Part shown: in pieces, positions 25,222 to 36,846 of the stretch
Position numbering within the stretch: position 1 is the stretch's first letter
Layout of the letters: every line of letters begins with the position of its first letter
Assembly (NCBI RefSeq): GCF_015352455.1
Contig: NZ_JADKPN010000009.1
Coordinates: 148,268 to 212,267 of the forward strand
DNA: 64,000 nt
Reading direction: 5' to 3'
DNA from: Nocardioides islandensis
Lineage (GTDB): Bacteria; Actinomycetota; Actinomycetes; Propionibacteriales; Nocardioidaceae
Program-made: the position numbers and the translations under genes
Notes under the pieces: model-generated
Told to the model about the DNA's origin: nothing
Seen by the model: the letters and a program-made list of their open reading frames with translations, nothing else
Database searches by the model: none

Positions 25222-25841
25222 CGCGCCACCCGCTCCCGGTCGGCCGACCACCGCAGACGGACGTGCTCGGCGAGCTCGGTCTCGTCCAGGCTCAGCCGCA
25301 GCTCGGCGAGCGCACCCTCCAGCCGCGGCACCCAGCGGTCCTGCACCCCCCGCAGCCGCTGCCGGGTCATCGTCACCTCGGCGTCGATCGCCCGCGAGGC
25401 AGCGGACACCACCGCCTGCTCAACGGCGGCCTCGAGCGCCCGGCGATAGGCCGCCGTGGCCTCGACCAGCGCGGCCGGCGACACCGTCGCAGTACGCGGG
25501 TCCGGCGTCGGTGTCGTGCAGCTCCCGCGCGAGGGATACGTCGTCCCGAGCGCGTTGGTCCAGGTGATCGACACCTCCGCCGGCGGCTGGCCGTCCGGTG
25601 GCCGCAGGCCCTCTTGTCCCCCGAGCAGTGCCGCCCTCAGCAGCCACTCCTCGGCCTCGCCGATCGCCTCGGTCCAGGCACGCCCGGAACGTTCCAGGAG
25701 CAGGCCGAACGCCGCCTGCTCGGTGCGCAGGATCTGCAGCTTCTGGTCCAGCCGCGAGGCCGCCCGGTGCGCCAGCCCGAGACGGTGCCGCAGCCACATC
25801 AGCCCGGCCCGTCCGGGGGGCTGGCCACGCAGCCTGCTCAT
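25218..25841 (-). CDS. atpD: A/V-type ATPase subunit D (central rotor shaft)
   Basis: A 207-residue protein forming the coiled-coil axle inside the A3B3 head. The N-terminal helix (WLRHRLGLAHRAASRLDQKLQILRTEQ) and C-terminal helix (TRQRLRGVQDRWVPRLEGALAELRLSLDE) follow the NtpD/AtpD pattern. It overlaps the B subunit upstream and the USP downstream by ATGA. Symbol follows archaeal nomenclature. Confidence 0.88.
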   Translation of the reverse strand: MSRLRGQPPGRAGLMWLRHRLGLAHRAASRLDQKLQILRTEQAAFGLLLERSGRAWTEAIGEAEEWLLRAALLGGQEGLRPPDGQPPAEVSITWTNALGTTYPSRGSCTTPTPDPRTATVSPAALVEATAAYRRALEAAVEQAVVSAASRAIDAEVTMTRQRLRGVQDRWVPRLEGALAELRLSLDETELAEHVRLRWSADRERVAR

Positions 25842-27247
25842 GGCTCCTCCCCCACCCCGCGATCGGCCGCGACATCGAGGTGTGCCGCGACCATCAGCGG
25901 ATCCAGGGCGGACAGCTCACGACGTGGGAGCCTGCCCACCGCCTGCCAGGCCCGGTCGAGCGTGTCGTCCAGGGAGCGGGACTCCGTGGTCCCCTGGTCG
26001 AGCAGTCCTTCCTCGACGGCACCCTCGAAGTCGAGGTACTGCTGGTCGGTCTCGCTGAGCGCTGCGGCGCCCAGCAGCTCGGCGAGCTCCCGCACCTGCC
26101 TGGACCGGGACAGCGCCGCCAGCAGCTGGGCGGCCAGGTCGAGATGGTCCGGGCGGGTGCGACCGGCCCCGGCGCCATGGCGCATCAGCCGCGAGAGGGA
26201 GGCGAGCGGGTCCACCGGCGGGTAGATGCCTCGCGCGTGCACCTCCGGGGACAGCACGACCTGCCCCTCGGTGATGTAGCCGGTCAGGTCCGGCACCGGG
26301 TGGGTGATGTCCCCCGCCGGCATCGTCAGCACGGGCAGCAAGGTCACCGAACCGGGCAGCCCGCGGATCCGCCCGCACCGTTCGTAAAGCGAGGCCAGGT
26401 CGCTGTACAGGTAGCCGGGATAGGCCCGGCGGCCGGGGATCTCACCGCGTACGGCGGAGACCTCGCGCAGGGCCTCCGCGTAGCTGGTCATGTCGGCCAT
26501 CACCACCAGCACGTGACGACCACCCGCGTAGGCGAGGTGCTCCGCCACCGTCAGCGCGATGCGCGGGGTCAGCAGGCGCTCGATGACGGGGTCGTCCGCG
26601 GTGTTGAGCAGCAGCACCAGCTCACCGCGGGCAGAGCGCTCCTCGAGCGCGTCGATGACGGCTGCGCCGTCGGCGTGGGTCAGCCCCATCGCGGCGAACA
26701 CGACGGCGAACGGCTCGTCGCCGGCGGACGCCTGCGCCGCGATCTGGGTGGCGAGCTGCAGGTGGGGCAGGCCGGCGACCGAGAACACGGGCAGCTTCTG
26801 GCCGCGGACGAGCGTGGTCAGGGCGTCGACGACGGACACCCCCGTCATGACCGGGTCGCGCGGCGGCTCGCGAAGGGTCGGGTTGATCGGCTGCCCGCCC
26901 ACGGCGGCCCGGGTGCCGGCCAGCACCGGCGGCCCGCCGTCGAGCGGCTCCCCCCGCCCGTTGCACACCCGGCCGAGCCAGGCGTCGCCGACCGGGACGT
27001 GCAGCACCTCGCCGGCGAACCCGACGGTGGTGCCCTCCAGGTCCAGACCCTGCGTACCCTCCAGCACCTGGACGACGGCCAGGTCGCGGTCCACCTCCAG
27101 GACGGTCCCGGCGCGGGTGTCACCCGACGTCGAGCGAAGCCGGACCGACTCGTCCCATCCGACCCCCTGCACACCGCGTACCAGCACCAGTGGCCCGCGG
27201 ATCTCGTGCAGCCCGGCGTGCTCGATCTCGCCCCAGGTCGTGTTCAT
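25838..27247 (-). CDS. atpB: A/V-type ATPase subunit B (non-catalytic)
   Basis: A 469-residue head subunit. It has the overall RecA-like fold, but at the P-loop position reads FSVAGLPHLQLATQIAAQ with no GKT, the mark of regulatory B subunits. Other conserved parts are YPGYLYSDLASLYERCGRI, SVTLLPVLTMPAGDITHPVPDLTGYITEGQ and IYPPVDPLASLSRLM. It alternates with A in the hexamer and contributes residues to the catalytic interfaces. ATGA overlaps on both sides. Confidence 0.95.
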   Translation of the reverse strand: MNTTWGEIEHAGLHEIRGPLVLVRGVQGVGWDESVRLRSTSGDTRAGTVLEVDRDLAVVQVLEGTQGLDLEGTTVGFAGEVLHVPVGDAWLGRVCNGRGEPLDGGPPVLAGTRAAVGGQPINPTLREPPRDPVMTGVSVVDALTTLVRGQKLPVFSVAGLPHLQLATQIAAQASAGDEPFAVVFAAMGLTHADGAAVIDALEERSARGELVLLLNTADDPVIERLLTPRIALTVAEHLAYAGGRHVLVVMADMTSYAEALREVSAVRGEIPGRRAYPGYLYSDLASLYERCGRIRGLPGSVTLLPVLTMPAGDITHPVPDLTGYITEGQVVLSPEVHARGIYPPVDPLASLSRLMRHGAGAGRTRPDHLDLAAQLLAALSRSRQVRELAELLGAAALSETDQQYLDFEGAVEEGLLDQGTTESRSLDDTLDRAWQAVGRLPRRELSALDPLMVAAHLDVAADRGVGEEP

Positions 27248-28977
27248 GTCAGCTGCGCCAGTCTCTTGAGGACCTCGTCGAGCAAGGCGTTCACGCCCTC
27301 GGCGTCGTCGGCGCCGGTGTCGCTCCTGGCCCTGACGAGGGGGCCGAAGTCGACCTCCTCGACGGCTGTCGCGGGCACGCCGGACTCCACCAACCGCTCG
27401 CACTGGTCGACGACCGCCAGCACCGCGTCGCCGAGCGCGGCACCCTTGGCCGGTCCGCAGGTGACGTCGTTGGGGCTGAGCGCGTTCTGCTGGAGGACGA
27501 CGAGCCTCAGCAGCCGGCCGGCGAGCATCACGACGCGCTCGTGCCCGGGCAGCGTCCCCGCGCCCACCAGCTCGGCCAGCGACGTCAACCGGTCGGCCTC
27601 GGCCAGCAACCCGGACATCCGGGCACGGCGCCGGGCCCACTCGGGATCGCCGTGGTGGATGAACCAGCCGCCGAGCATGTCGGCGTCACGGGAGAATGAT
27701 CCGGTCCAGGAGAGCGCCGGGTAGTGGCGCGCGTAGGCCAGGTCGTGGTCGAGCGACCACAAGCACCGGACGAAGCGCTCCGTCTGCGAGGTGACCGGCT
27801 CGGTCAGGTCGCCACCAGGGGGCGAGACGGCGCCGATCACCGTGACCGAGCCGACGGTGCCTCCCAGGGTCGTCACCTCGCCTGCCCGTTCGTAGAAGGC
27901 GGCGAGCGACGAGGCCAGGTCGGCCGGGTAGCCCTCCTCGGCCGGCATCGTGCCGGTGCGCGAGGCCAGCTCGCGCAGGGCTTCGGCCCAGCGGGAGGTG
28001 GAGTCGGCGATCAGCACCACGTGCCGGCCCTGGTCGCGGAAGTACTCGGCGACCGTCATGCCGGTGTAGACACTGGACTCCCGGGCCATCATCGGCATGT
28101 TCGAGGTGTTCGCGATCACCACCGTTCGCTCGGCCAGCGGGCCTCCGGTACGCGGGTCGCGCAGCTCCGACAGCTCGCTGACCACCTCCGCCATCTCGTT
28201 GCCACGCTCGCCGCACCCCACGTAGACGATGACGTCGGCGTCGCACCACTTGGCGATCTGCTGGAGCAGCACGGTCTTGCCGGTCCCGAACCCTCCGGGG
28301 ACACCGACAGCACTGCCCCGGGCCACCGGGAAGAGCAGGTCCACCACCCGTTGTCCGGTGTGCAGGGGCCGGGCGTCGTACCCGCGCGACCGGTACGGGC
28401 GTGGCAACCGGACGGGCCAGCGCTGGGTCAACGCGACGTCGGTGTCACCGACACGGGCGACGACCGCGTCGGCGGCGTACGTCCCCGAGCCTGCGACCCA
28501 GGTGAGCTCGCCGGACACGTGGGGAGGCACCAGGATCGGCAACGGCATCGCCCCGTGGGGGTCCACCGTGCCGAGCCGGTCCCCTTCGGCGAGCCGCGCG
28601 CCGGGGTCGGCTGCGGCTTCGAAGTGCCACTCGCCCGGGGTGGTCCCGCCCCCCACCGGCCGGGGAGGCAGGAACGCCGGCATGCCGGAGAGCGGCCGGA
28701 GCAGCCCGTCGAACACGTGGCCCAGCAGTCCCGGCCCCAACGGGACGGAGAGGGGCTCCCCCCGGGCCCGCGCCGGATGGCCGGGGCGCAGCCCCCCGGT
28801 GTACTCGTAGGCCTGGACGGTGAGCACGCCGTCGCGGATGCTGACGACCTCGCCCGGCAGCTCACGCGGTCCCAGGTCGACCACGTCGAACATGGCCACG
28901 CCGGCGAGACCCTCGACCTCGACGAGGGGGCCGCTCACCCGCGCGATCGTGCCGGTCGTCGCGGTCGCGGCGCTCAT
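27244..28977 (-). CDS. atpA: A/V-type ATPase subunit A (catalytic)
   Basis: A 577-residue catalytic subunit with Walker A G228-GFGTGKT, the V-type non-homologous insert between about residues 110 and 190, CGERGNEMAEV, and ADSTSRWAEALRE. It hydrolyses or makes ATP, coupled to ion flow through subunits I and K. The length is close to the family norm (about 580-590). Very few actinomycetes carry this enzyme beside the F-type ATP synthase, so acquisition by transfer is likely, although composition matches its neighbours. Confidence 0.96.
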   Translation of the reverse strand: MSAATATTGTIARVSGPLVEVEGLAGVAMFDVVDLGPRELPGEVVSIRDGVLTVQAYEYTGGLRPGHPARARGEPLSVPLGPGLLGHVFDGLLRPLSGMPAFLPPRPVGGGTTPGEWHFEAAADPGARLAEGDRLGTVDPHGAMPLPILVPPHVSGELTWVAGSGTYAADAVVARVGDTDVALTQRWPVRLPRPYRSRGYDARPLHTGQRVVDLLFPVARGSAVGVPGGFGTGKTVLLQQIAKWCDADVIVYVGCGERGNEMAEVVSELSELRDPRTGGPLAERTVVIANTSNMPMMARESSVYTGMTVAEYFRDQGRHVVLIADSTSRWAEALRELASRTGTMPAEEGYPADLASSLAAFYERAGEVTTLGGTVGSVTVIGAVSPPGGDLTEPVTSQTERFVRCLWSLDHDLAYARHYPALSWTGSFSRDADMLGGWFIHHGDPEWARRRARMSGLLAEADRLTSLAELVGAGTLPGHERVVMLAGRLLRLVVLQQNALSPNDVTCGPAKGAALGDAVLAVVDQCERLVESGVPATAVEEVDFGPLVRARSDTGADDAEGVNALLDEVLKRLAQLT

Positions 28978-29479
28978 GGTGTGCCTCGTGACGCCAGCAG
29001 GTCGGCAACGGCGTCCTCCACCAGGGCGGAGAGGGGCAGGCGGAGCCGCCGACCGCCGGCCTCCGCGACCAGTCCGCCATCGGCGGTCCGCGTGACCACG
29101 GCGTCCGGGCCCACCTCGAGAAGGGCGCGCTCGCTCAACGCGGCCACGACATCGGGATCCGTGGCCAGCTCGGCACGGACGGCTGCGGCGGCGGCGGCGA
29201 CCAGGGCGTCGTACGCCGCCCGCCTGGCGTGCAGCTCGACCGTGCGCGCCCGGCGCTGCGCGTGCGACTCCTCCGCCGCCATCAGGACGGCGGTGTCGGC
29301 CGCGGCCTGCGCCCGCGCCTGGTCCAGCAGCTCGTCCGCCAGCGCCGTCGCCTGCGCGCGCTCCTCGGCGACCTGCTGGTCGGCCTGTGCCAGCACCGCG
29401 TCGGCTTCGGAGCGTGCCAGCCCGAGCAGGGCCTCGCACACCGGCGCCAGCTCCGCGTCCATCGTGCCGTGCGACCTCG

Positions 29480-29483
<4 letters not shown>
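28974..29483 (-). CDS. atpE: A/V-type ATPase subunit E (peripheral stalk)
   Basis: A 169-residue protein. A long Ala/Glu/Arg-rich coiled coil (about residues 18-85) is followed by a compact C-terminal domain, as in NtpE/AtpE. With the G/H subunit encoded at the head of the operon it forms the outer stator. Sequence conservation in E is low, so the call rests on length, coiled coil and position directly before A. Confidence 0.78.
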
Positions 29484-31557
<2,074 letters not shown>

Positions 31558-31571
<14 letters not shown>

Positions 31572-32484
31572 CGAAGACCTCCCGTCCTGCCCCGCCGCGC
31601 TCGGCCACCTCGAGAGCGGCCCGGACGCGCCAGGCGTCGACACCCAGCACCGCGGCGGCACCGACCAGCGTGGCGGCGTCGAGCGGGGCGGTCCGGAGGT
31701 CGTGGAACGCATCGCGCTCCACCTGCTTCCACCACCCGGCCTCGGCCAGCCACAGGCCGGACTCATCGGTCAGCCCGGCCAAGGACCACGAGGCATCTCG
31801 TGGCAACGCGCTGACGAAGTCGCTCACCGTGCCCGCCGCCATGGCGGGAACGCCGAGGAGGGACTCAGCGGTTCGCCGTGCTGCCGGCCCGAACGCGTGC
31901 CCGGCCGCGAAGACCTCGCGGGCCACTAGCAGGGCGGTGGCCCCCAGCACCCATCGCGTCGGCAGGAGTGCGACGGCTCGGTGCGCCCAGGAGAGCCGCA
32001 TGCCGACGCGCACCGCCCACGGGGAGTCGTCGCCGGGGTCGCCCCACGGCGACGCGGCGAGCACGCCGCGCAGCGCGGGCACCGATCCTGCGCGCTCGAG
32101 TCGGGGCCACGCCGTGGCCAGGGCACCGAGCCGGTAGGCCGGGGCTGCGTCACGCGCGCCCTCGTCGCCCCAGGAGCTCAGGAGCCGGTCGGCGTTCGCG
32201 ATCTCGAACCCCGCGGCCAGGACCCGGAGCAGCTGGACCCCCTCGCTCGGGACCCAGCCGCCCAGCACGCGGTAGTGCCACAGTGTGGTCCCCGAGACGG
32301 CGAGCTGGGCCTCGGCCAGCGACATCCCCGGGCGCACCTCGTGTCCGTACGGCGTAGCCGCCAGCCGCTCCAGGGCCTGGCTCAACGAACCGCACGAGGC
32401 CAGCGACGAGGCGGCGCCGGCGCCGTACCTCCGGCGTGCCAGCGACCGGGCACGAACACCTCCCGCGACCCAGCTCGGCTTCAC
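31558..32484 (-). CDS. atpC: A/V-type ATPase subunit C (V-type subunit d homologue)
   Basis: A 308-residue helical protein, by position and length the socket that joins the central shaft to the K ring. Patterns such as SLSQALERLAATPYG, WHYRVLGGWVPSEGVQLLRVLAAGFEIANADRLL and DAFHDLRTAPLDAATLVGAAAVLGVDAWRVRAALE agree with NtpC-type proteins. Residue conservation in the family is low. ATGA overlap with the gene before it. Confidence 0.82.
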
Positions 32485-32933
32485 GACCCGACCCCCGCCC
32501 GACCCGCTTGCAGCGCCCGCGTGCGCACGGCGGCGACGACGGCGGCCACGTCCTGGGAGCGGGTGCGGTCTGCCTGCCGCTCGATCTCGCGGGCGCGCTG
32601 CTCGGCCGCGGCGACCCTGCCCCGGGCCGAGGACGCGATGTCCTCACGGGCCTGCGCGACCGCCTGCGCCCGCCACGCCTCGGCCTCGTGGCGAGCGGCA
32701 GCCACCCTGGCCGCCGCCTCGGCACGGGCAGCTACTCGACGCCGGTCGGCCTCGGCGAGTGCCTGGCGCCGGATCCGCTCCGACTGCTCGACCGTCGCGG
32801 CCAGGGCGGCGAACACCCCGGCGAGCTCCGCCCCGCGTTCGTCGTGACGGTCGACCGGAACCCCCGCCGCCGATGCCGCCCCCGGTGTCGCAGCAGGTCG
32901 GAACCGCTGGAGCAGGTCGCGGGTGCTCGGCAT
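32481..32933 (-). CDS. A/V-type ATPase peripheral-stalk subunit G/H-like (first gene of operon)
   Basis: A 150-residue protein, mostly one long Ala/Arg/Glu coiled coil (about 45-140), matching the stator subunit G/H that pairs with E. It starts at 32933 (MPSTRDLLQRF); a longer frame to 33029 would include the regulatory box and is rejected. As first gene it carries the operon promoter, with a DosR-like box 36 bp upstream. The assignment relies on coiled coil and location. Confidence 0.7.
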   Translation of the reverse strand: MPSTRDLLQRFRPAATPGAASAAGVPVDRHDERGAELAGVFAALAATVEQSERIRRQALAEADRRRVAARAEAAARVAAARHEAEAWRAQAVAQAREDIASSARGRVAAAEQRAREIERQADRTRSQDVAAVVAAVRTRALQAGRAGVGS

Positions 32934-32969
32934 GTCTCCAGACTCTGCTGGCTCCCGACCCCCGGACCA

Positions 32970-32983
32970 GTGGCCTTGGTCCC
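32970..32983. promoter_or_regulatory. DosR-like box upstream of the A/V-ATPase operon
   Basis: Minus strand GGGACCAAGGCCAC, 36 bp before the first ATPase gene, within a 92-bp gap. It is the only apparent promoter region for ten or eleven co-linear genes. Confidence 0.65.
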
Positions 32984-33025
32984 TCCGGTCAGGTCTTCTG
33001 GTCCCACCAGCCGCCGAGCCCGGGC

Positions 33026-33220
33026 TCACGCATCGTCGTCGGCCGGGTCCCGCCGGCTTTCGGGCGTGTGCGGCTCGTCCTTGAGCTCGTGGTACCGCTC
33101 GGCGCTCAGGTAGCGCCGCATCGCGGCTGCCACTGCGGCACTGGACGAGCCCGCGCGTGCGACGGAGTCTCGCGCCTCGAGGGCAGCCTTCGCCTTCTCC
33201 AACTTCGACATGTCGCTCAT
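33026..33220 (-). CDS. Small charged protein of unknown function
   Basis: A 64-residue hypothetical protein. A basic helix (MSKLEKAKAALEARDSVARAG) is followed by a short helical segment AAVAAAMRRYLSAERYHELKD and an acidic end. No family recognised. Start ATG at 33220 after AAGGTGA. A DosR-like box lies 201 bp upstream, farther than usual. The gap 33221-33482 (262 bp) holds no other gene that I can support. Confidence 0.55.
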   Translation of the reverse strand: MSDMSKLEKAKAALEARDSVARAGSSSAAVAAAMRRYLSAERYHELKDEPHTPESRRDPADDDA

Positions 33221-33421
33221 GGCGTCACCTTCCCGGGGAGCTTTGGATCCGGGAGGCGACGAGGATCCGAAGCCGTTTGACACGGCGTGGCGGTCATGGC
33301 CGGTGCCAGGGCGTGCCTGGCGCGTGCTGCCAGTCCCAACGAAGGCGGATTCCTCGTCGCCTCAGGACCAGCCAACCCCCGGCACACGAAGGAGTGAAGG
33401 GCCGACGGGCACGTCCGGGCC

Positions 33422-33435
33422 GGGACCTTGGTCTC
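33422..33435. promoter_or_regulatory. DosR-like box in the 33.2-33.5 kb gap
   Basis: GGGACCTTGGTCTC, a good match but 201 bp from the nearest downstream start (33220). Either a long leader exists or a short gene has been missed. Confidence 0.55.
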
Positions 33436-33482
33436 CTGCCGCGGCCCTCGTCGGTCGACGTCGCTCACGTCCGAGCCCCTGG

Positions 33483-34277
33483 TCAGCCGACGCGGATGTC
33501 CCGTCGGGCGAACACGGGTGCCGCGACGGCGATGACGACCAGCGCGCCCAGCACCAGCAACGAGAACCTGCTCGGCAGACCGCTCGCGAGGGGTCCTTCC
33601 GCGAGAGCCTGGTGGAACGGCGACCACGGCAACCATCCGCTGACGCTGTCGACCATGAGTCCCGCGACGTACAGCACGTAGGCGCCGACGGCGGCGACCG
33701 AGGGGACCGCGATCGCGATCGACCGCCGTCCGGTGACGGCACCGACGGCCAGGGCCAGGAAGCCGTACTCCAGACCGAGCAGGACCATCGACACTGACCC
33801 GACGGCGATGCTCCAGGGCTCGATCCCCATCGAGAACGACGCGGACGCCAGCCAGGTGCTCAGGCCCGTGACCCCACCCAGCACGCACAGACCCAGGAGG
33901 AGTCCCGCTGCCTTGCCCAGGAGGAGTCTCGTCGTGGACACCGGTGTCACCAGCACCACCTCGAGCGTGCCCGACTCCTCCTCACCGGCCACCAGCCTGG
34001 CACCGCGGGAGATCCCGAACACGAGGAACAGGATCGGCAGCACCAGCGTGTAGAGCTCGGCGTTGAGGAAGCCCGTGCCGGTGGTCATCGCGCCCACGTT
34101 GAAAGCCTTCTTGAACGCGTCCGGGTAGCTCGAGAGGAACTCGTCCAGGTTCGGCATGTCGCGTATCGAGGGCCAGAGAGCACCTTCGACGAGCACCAGC
34201 GTCGTGATCCCGATGCTCCATCCGATCAACGAACGGCGTTGGTCCCGCAGGGTCTTGGTGAAGACGTTGGCCACCAT
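33483..34277 (-). CDS. ABC-2 type transporter permease
   Basis: A 264-residue membrane protein with six hydrophobic helices. The cytoplasmic ARLVAGEEESGTLEVVLVTPVSTTRLLLGK segment is the coupling helix typical of ABC-2 exporters (E-x-G-T-L). Four bp separate it from the ATP-binding partner upstream, so both form one exporter. Substrate unknown. Confidence 0.9.
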   Translation of the reverse strand: MVANVFTKTLRDQRRSLIGWSIGITTLVLVEGALWPSIRDMPNLDEFLSSYPDAFKKAFNVGAMTTGTGFLNAELYTLVLPILFLVFGISRGARLVAGEEESGTLEVVLVTPVSTTRLLLGKAAGLLLGLCVLGGVTGLSTWLASASFSMGIEPWSIAVGSVSMVLLGLEYGFLALAVGAVTGRRSIAIAVPSVAAVGAYVLYVAGLMVDSVSGWLPWSPFHQALAEGPLASGLPSRFSLLVLGALVVIAVAAPVFARRDIRVG

Positions 34278-34281
34278 GGGA

Positions 34282-35169
34282 TCAGCCCCGCCCGTCGTAG
34301 TAGCTGAGGAAGATCTCCTCCAGGTCCGGCTCGTGGGTGACGATCTGCTCGATCCGATGGGGGGCCGCCGCAGCCAGGAGCTCCGCCGTCGAACCCTCGA
34401 CCGCGAGGTGGGCCGTCGACCCCGAGACCGTCAGCTCACGGACCCCGGCAATGGCGGACAGGCTCTGCGGCGGTTCTCCGGCGAAGGTCAGGTCCATCCG
34501 ACGCAGCGCCCGGCGCTTGAGCATCTCGACCGAGTCGACGAGCACCAGGCTCCCGTCCCGGATGATCCCGACGTGGTCGGCCACGGCTTCGACCTCCGAC
34601 ATGATGTGCGACGACAGGAACACCGTCCCGCCTGCGTCCCGGACGTCGCGGACCAGCCCCAGGAACTCCTGCTGGATGATCGGATCCAGGCCGGTGGTCG
34701 GCTCGTCGAGGATGACGAGCTCGGGCCGGTGCATCAGCGCCTGGACGATCCCGACCTTCTGCCTGTTGCCGTGGGACAGCACGCCCAGTCGGCGTCCGAG
34801 GTCGAGGTCCAGGCGCTTGGCCATGGACGTCACGACGTTCCAGTCCACGCCGCCGCGCAGGTTGGCCAGGTAGCGCAGGTACTGCTCCCCGTTCAGGTCG
34901 GCGTACCCGACGAACGACCCCGGCAGGTAGCCCAGCCGGGCCTGCATGCGGTCACGCTCGCGGACCACGTCCAGGCCCAGCACGGTCGCGGTGCCGGCCG
35001 TCGGACGCAGCAGCCCGGCGAGCAGCCTGATGGTGGTGGTCTTCCCGGCACCATTGGGCCCCAGGTACCCGAAGACCTGACCGGGTGGGATCGTCAGGTC
35101 GATCCCGTCGAGCGCGCGACGACGACCGAAACGCTTGGTCAGACCATGCGTCTCGATGGCAACGTCCAT
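34282..35169 (-). CDS. ABC transporter ATP-binding protein
   Basis: A 295-residue ATPase. Walker A GPNGAGKTTT (about 39-48), signature LSHGNRQKVG, Walker B LVILDEPTTGLDP and the H-loop SSHIMSE are all intact. The C-terminal 80 residues form the extra domain seen in DrrA/NatA-type exporters. A strong DosR-like box lies 57 bp upstream, so the exporter pair belongs to the regulon. Confidence 0.93.
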   Translation of the reverse strand: MDVAIETHGLTKRFGRRRALDGIDLTIPPGQVFGYLGPNGAGKTTTIRLLAGLLRPTAGTATVLGLDVVRERDRMQARLGYLPGSFVGYADLNGEQYLRYLANLRGGVDWNVVTSMAKRLDLDLGRRLGVLSHGNRQKVGIVQALMHRPELVILDEPTTGLDPIIQQEFLGLVRDVRDAGGTVFLSSHIMSEVEAVADHVGIIRDGSLVLVDSVEMLKRRALRRMDLTFAGEPPQSLSAIAGVRELTVSGSTAHLAVEGSTAELLAAAAPHRIEQIVTHEPDLEEIFLSYYDGRG

Positions 35170-35226
35170 GAGACCACCTTGATCGTCGGCGCCCCGACCG
35201 GCACGGGGCCTAGGCCACCACGCTCC

Positions 35227-35240
35227 GGGACCTTCGGCCC
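35227..35240. promoter_or_regulatory. DosR-like box upstream of ABC exporter
   Basis: GGGACCTTCGGCCC, identical to the narK box, 57 bp before the ATP-binding protein start. Confidence 0.75.
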
Positions 35241-35277
35241 CGAGCGCCGCCCCGGGACGGCCACCACCACGCGTGGG

Positions 35278-35958
35278 TCAACGAGCCTCGCGCGGTGAGC
35301 TGCGGTCCCGGCGGGCGACGACCTCGGCCAGGATGCCGGCGTCGTCGCTGATGACGCCGCTGACCCCGTACGCCAGCACCGTCTCGAGCGCGTGCCGGTC
35401 GTTGACCGGCCAGGTCAGCACCCGCTCGACGTGCTGGTGCAGCTGCTCCACCACCACGGCGTCGAGGAGCGACGCGTGGACGGAGACGCCGAACGGGGCA
35501 GGACCACGGGCGAGGCGTCGCATGAGCCGGCGCAGCTCCCATCGGTGACGTGCGGACAGGACGGGGCGCACGAAGTCGAGGTCCGCGGCCAGTGCGTCGA
35601 CCGCCGGCCACCACCGGCCACAGGCCAGCAGCGGGCGCGCGTGCCCGATCTCGTGCAGCAGCCCCGCGACCGCACGGCCGGTGGCCGGACGACGACCCTT
35701 GAGGTCGAGCATGAACGCGGTCCCGTGCCGGTCGGCGGCCAGCAGCTCGGCCAGGCCGAGACGCGGCGCCGACGCGGGCACCAGCTCCCAGCGGTCCCAC
35801 AGGAAGGGCAGCGGACCGGCGGACTTCAGGTGTCGCACCTCCAGTCGGCCCCGGAACCTGTGGACGTCGCACTCGATGACGTCGACGCCGATGTCGTTCG
35901 CCGTCGCGAGCCCCGCGAGCGAGTTCCCGGCCCGGTGGGCGATGGCCAGCACGTTCAT
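35278..35958 (-). CDS. Glycerophosphodiester phosphodiesterase family protein
   Basis: A 226-residue GDPD-fold protein, hydrolysing glycerophosphodiesters to glycerol-3-phosphate and alcohol. The conserved start AIAHRAGNS, metal-binding VIECDVHRF, FMLDLKG and the late VSGVISDD are visible. The usual DGxxVVxHD loop is altered to RGRLEVRHLKS, so activity or substrate may differ. Its ATG overlaps the PAP2 gene stop. No signal peptide, so cytoplasmic. Confidence 0.82.
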   Translation of the reverse strand: MNVLAIAHRAGNSLAGLATANDIGVDVIECDVHRFRGRLEVRHLKSAGPLPFLWDRWELVPASAPRLGLAELLAADRHGTAFMLDLKGRRPATGRAVAGLLHEIGHARPLLACGRWWPAVDALAADLDFVRPVLSARHRWELRRLMRRLARGPAPFGVSVHASLLDAVVVEQLHQHVERVLTWPVNDRHALETVLAYGVSGVISDDAGILAEVVARRDRSSPREAR

Positions 35959-36719
35959 GTGACGCCGGCGCCCGTCCGGGACTTCTTGCGCTGCCGCTCG
36001 AGGTGCAGGGCGACGGCATGCCCCAGGAGCGCCAGGGCTATCCCCGCGACGACGTCGATGACGTAGTGGTTGGCCGTCGCCACGACCGCCCAGACCATGA
36101 GGACGGGCATCAGCACACCGACGACCCGCAGCCCGACCGTGGCCGCGGCGCTGAAGATCGCCAGGCCGACGAGGAGGTCCCACCCGGCGTGCAGGCTCGG
36201 CATGGCGGCGTACTGGTTCACGAAGGCCGGCGGCTGGAGGTAGCGGTACGCCTCGGAGCTCTCGGTGACGGTGTCGACGAGGCCGAGGTCGACCAGTCGC
36301 GGCGGCGCCACCGGGTAGGAGACGAACACCGCCATCCCCAGGAACCCGGACACCAGCATGCCGTCGCGGAGTCGCCGGAAGCCGTCGCGGTGCTGCCACA
36401 CCAGCCAGACCATGGTCGCCAGGATGACCGGCCAGTGTCCCCAGACATAGACCCAGTTCGCTGCGGTGGCGAGCGCCTCCGACGACGCGACTGGCGCCTG
36501 GATCGCACCCTCGAGGTCGAGGCCGAGCCAGCGCTCGAAGCTGACGATGTCGTGCGCGTGGGACTGGGCGACGTCCACCGAGGCGTCGGTGATGCCGCGG
36601 ATCCGGAAGTAGACGACGATGCCGACCGCCACCACGAGCACCTGACCCAGGACCCAGCGCAGTCGCGAACGAGTCGGGGGGGCGGTCTGCTGCGTGCTCT
36701 CCTGCGTGGTCGCTGTCAT
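35955..36719 (-). CDS. PAP2-superfamily membrane phosphatase
   Basis: A 254-residue protein with about six membrane helices. The acid-phosphatase motifs are present as AAMPSLHAGW (His general acid) and ANHYVIDVVAG (catalytic His/Asp). The layout resembles inositol-phosphoceramide synthase/AUR1-like PAP2 proteins of actinobacteria. With the GDPD downstream and the flippase-like gene upstream it suggests a lipid-remodelling group. Start ATG at 36719. Confidence 0.88.
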   Translation of the reverse strand: MTATTQESTQQTAPPTRSRLRWVLGQVLVVAVGIVVYFRIRGITDASVDVAQSHAHDIVSFERWLGLDLEGAIQAPVASSEALATAANWVYVWGHWPVILATMVWLVWQHRDGFRRLRDGMLVSGFLGMAVFVSYPVAPPRLVDLGLVDTVTESSEAYRYLQPPAFVNQYAAMPSLHAGWDLLVGLAIFSAAATVGLRVVGVLMPVLMVWAVVATANHYVIDVVAGIALALLGHAVALHLERQRKKSRTGAGVT

Positions 36720-36790
36720 GTCGTCTCCCGGACGCGCGTCCTCCTTCTCCCGATCGTGCCGCCGGGGCGCGCGTGTGACCGCGGCCGGAA

Positions 36791-36817
36791 GTCCCGAAGT
36801 TCCGGGACGATCGGGCC
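36791..36817. promoter_or_regulatory. Degenerate box and inverted repeat upstream of PAP2 gene
   Basis: GGGACGATCGGGCC (36804-36817) shows the left half-site of the box. It overlaps GTCCCGAAGTTCCGGGAC (36791-36808), an imperfect inverted repeat in opposite half-site order. 84 bp before the PAP2 start. Confidence 0.4.
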
Positions 36818-36846
36818 GCGTCGGCGCCGTCCTCGTCCCGGAGCGA

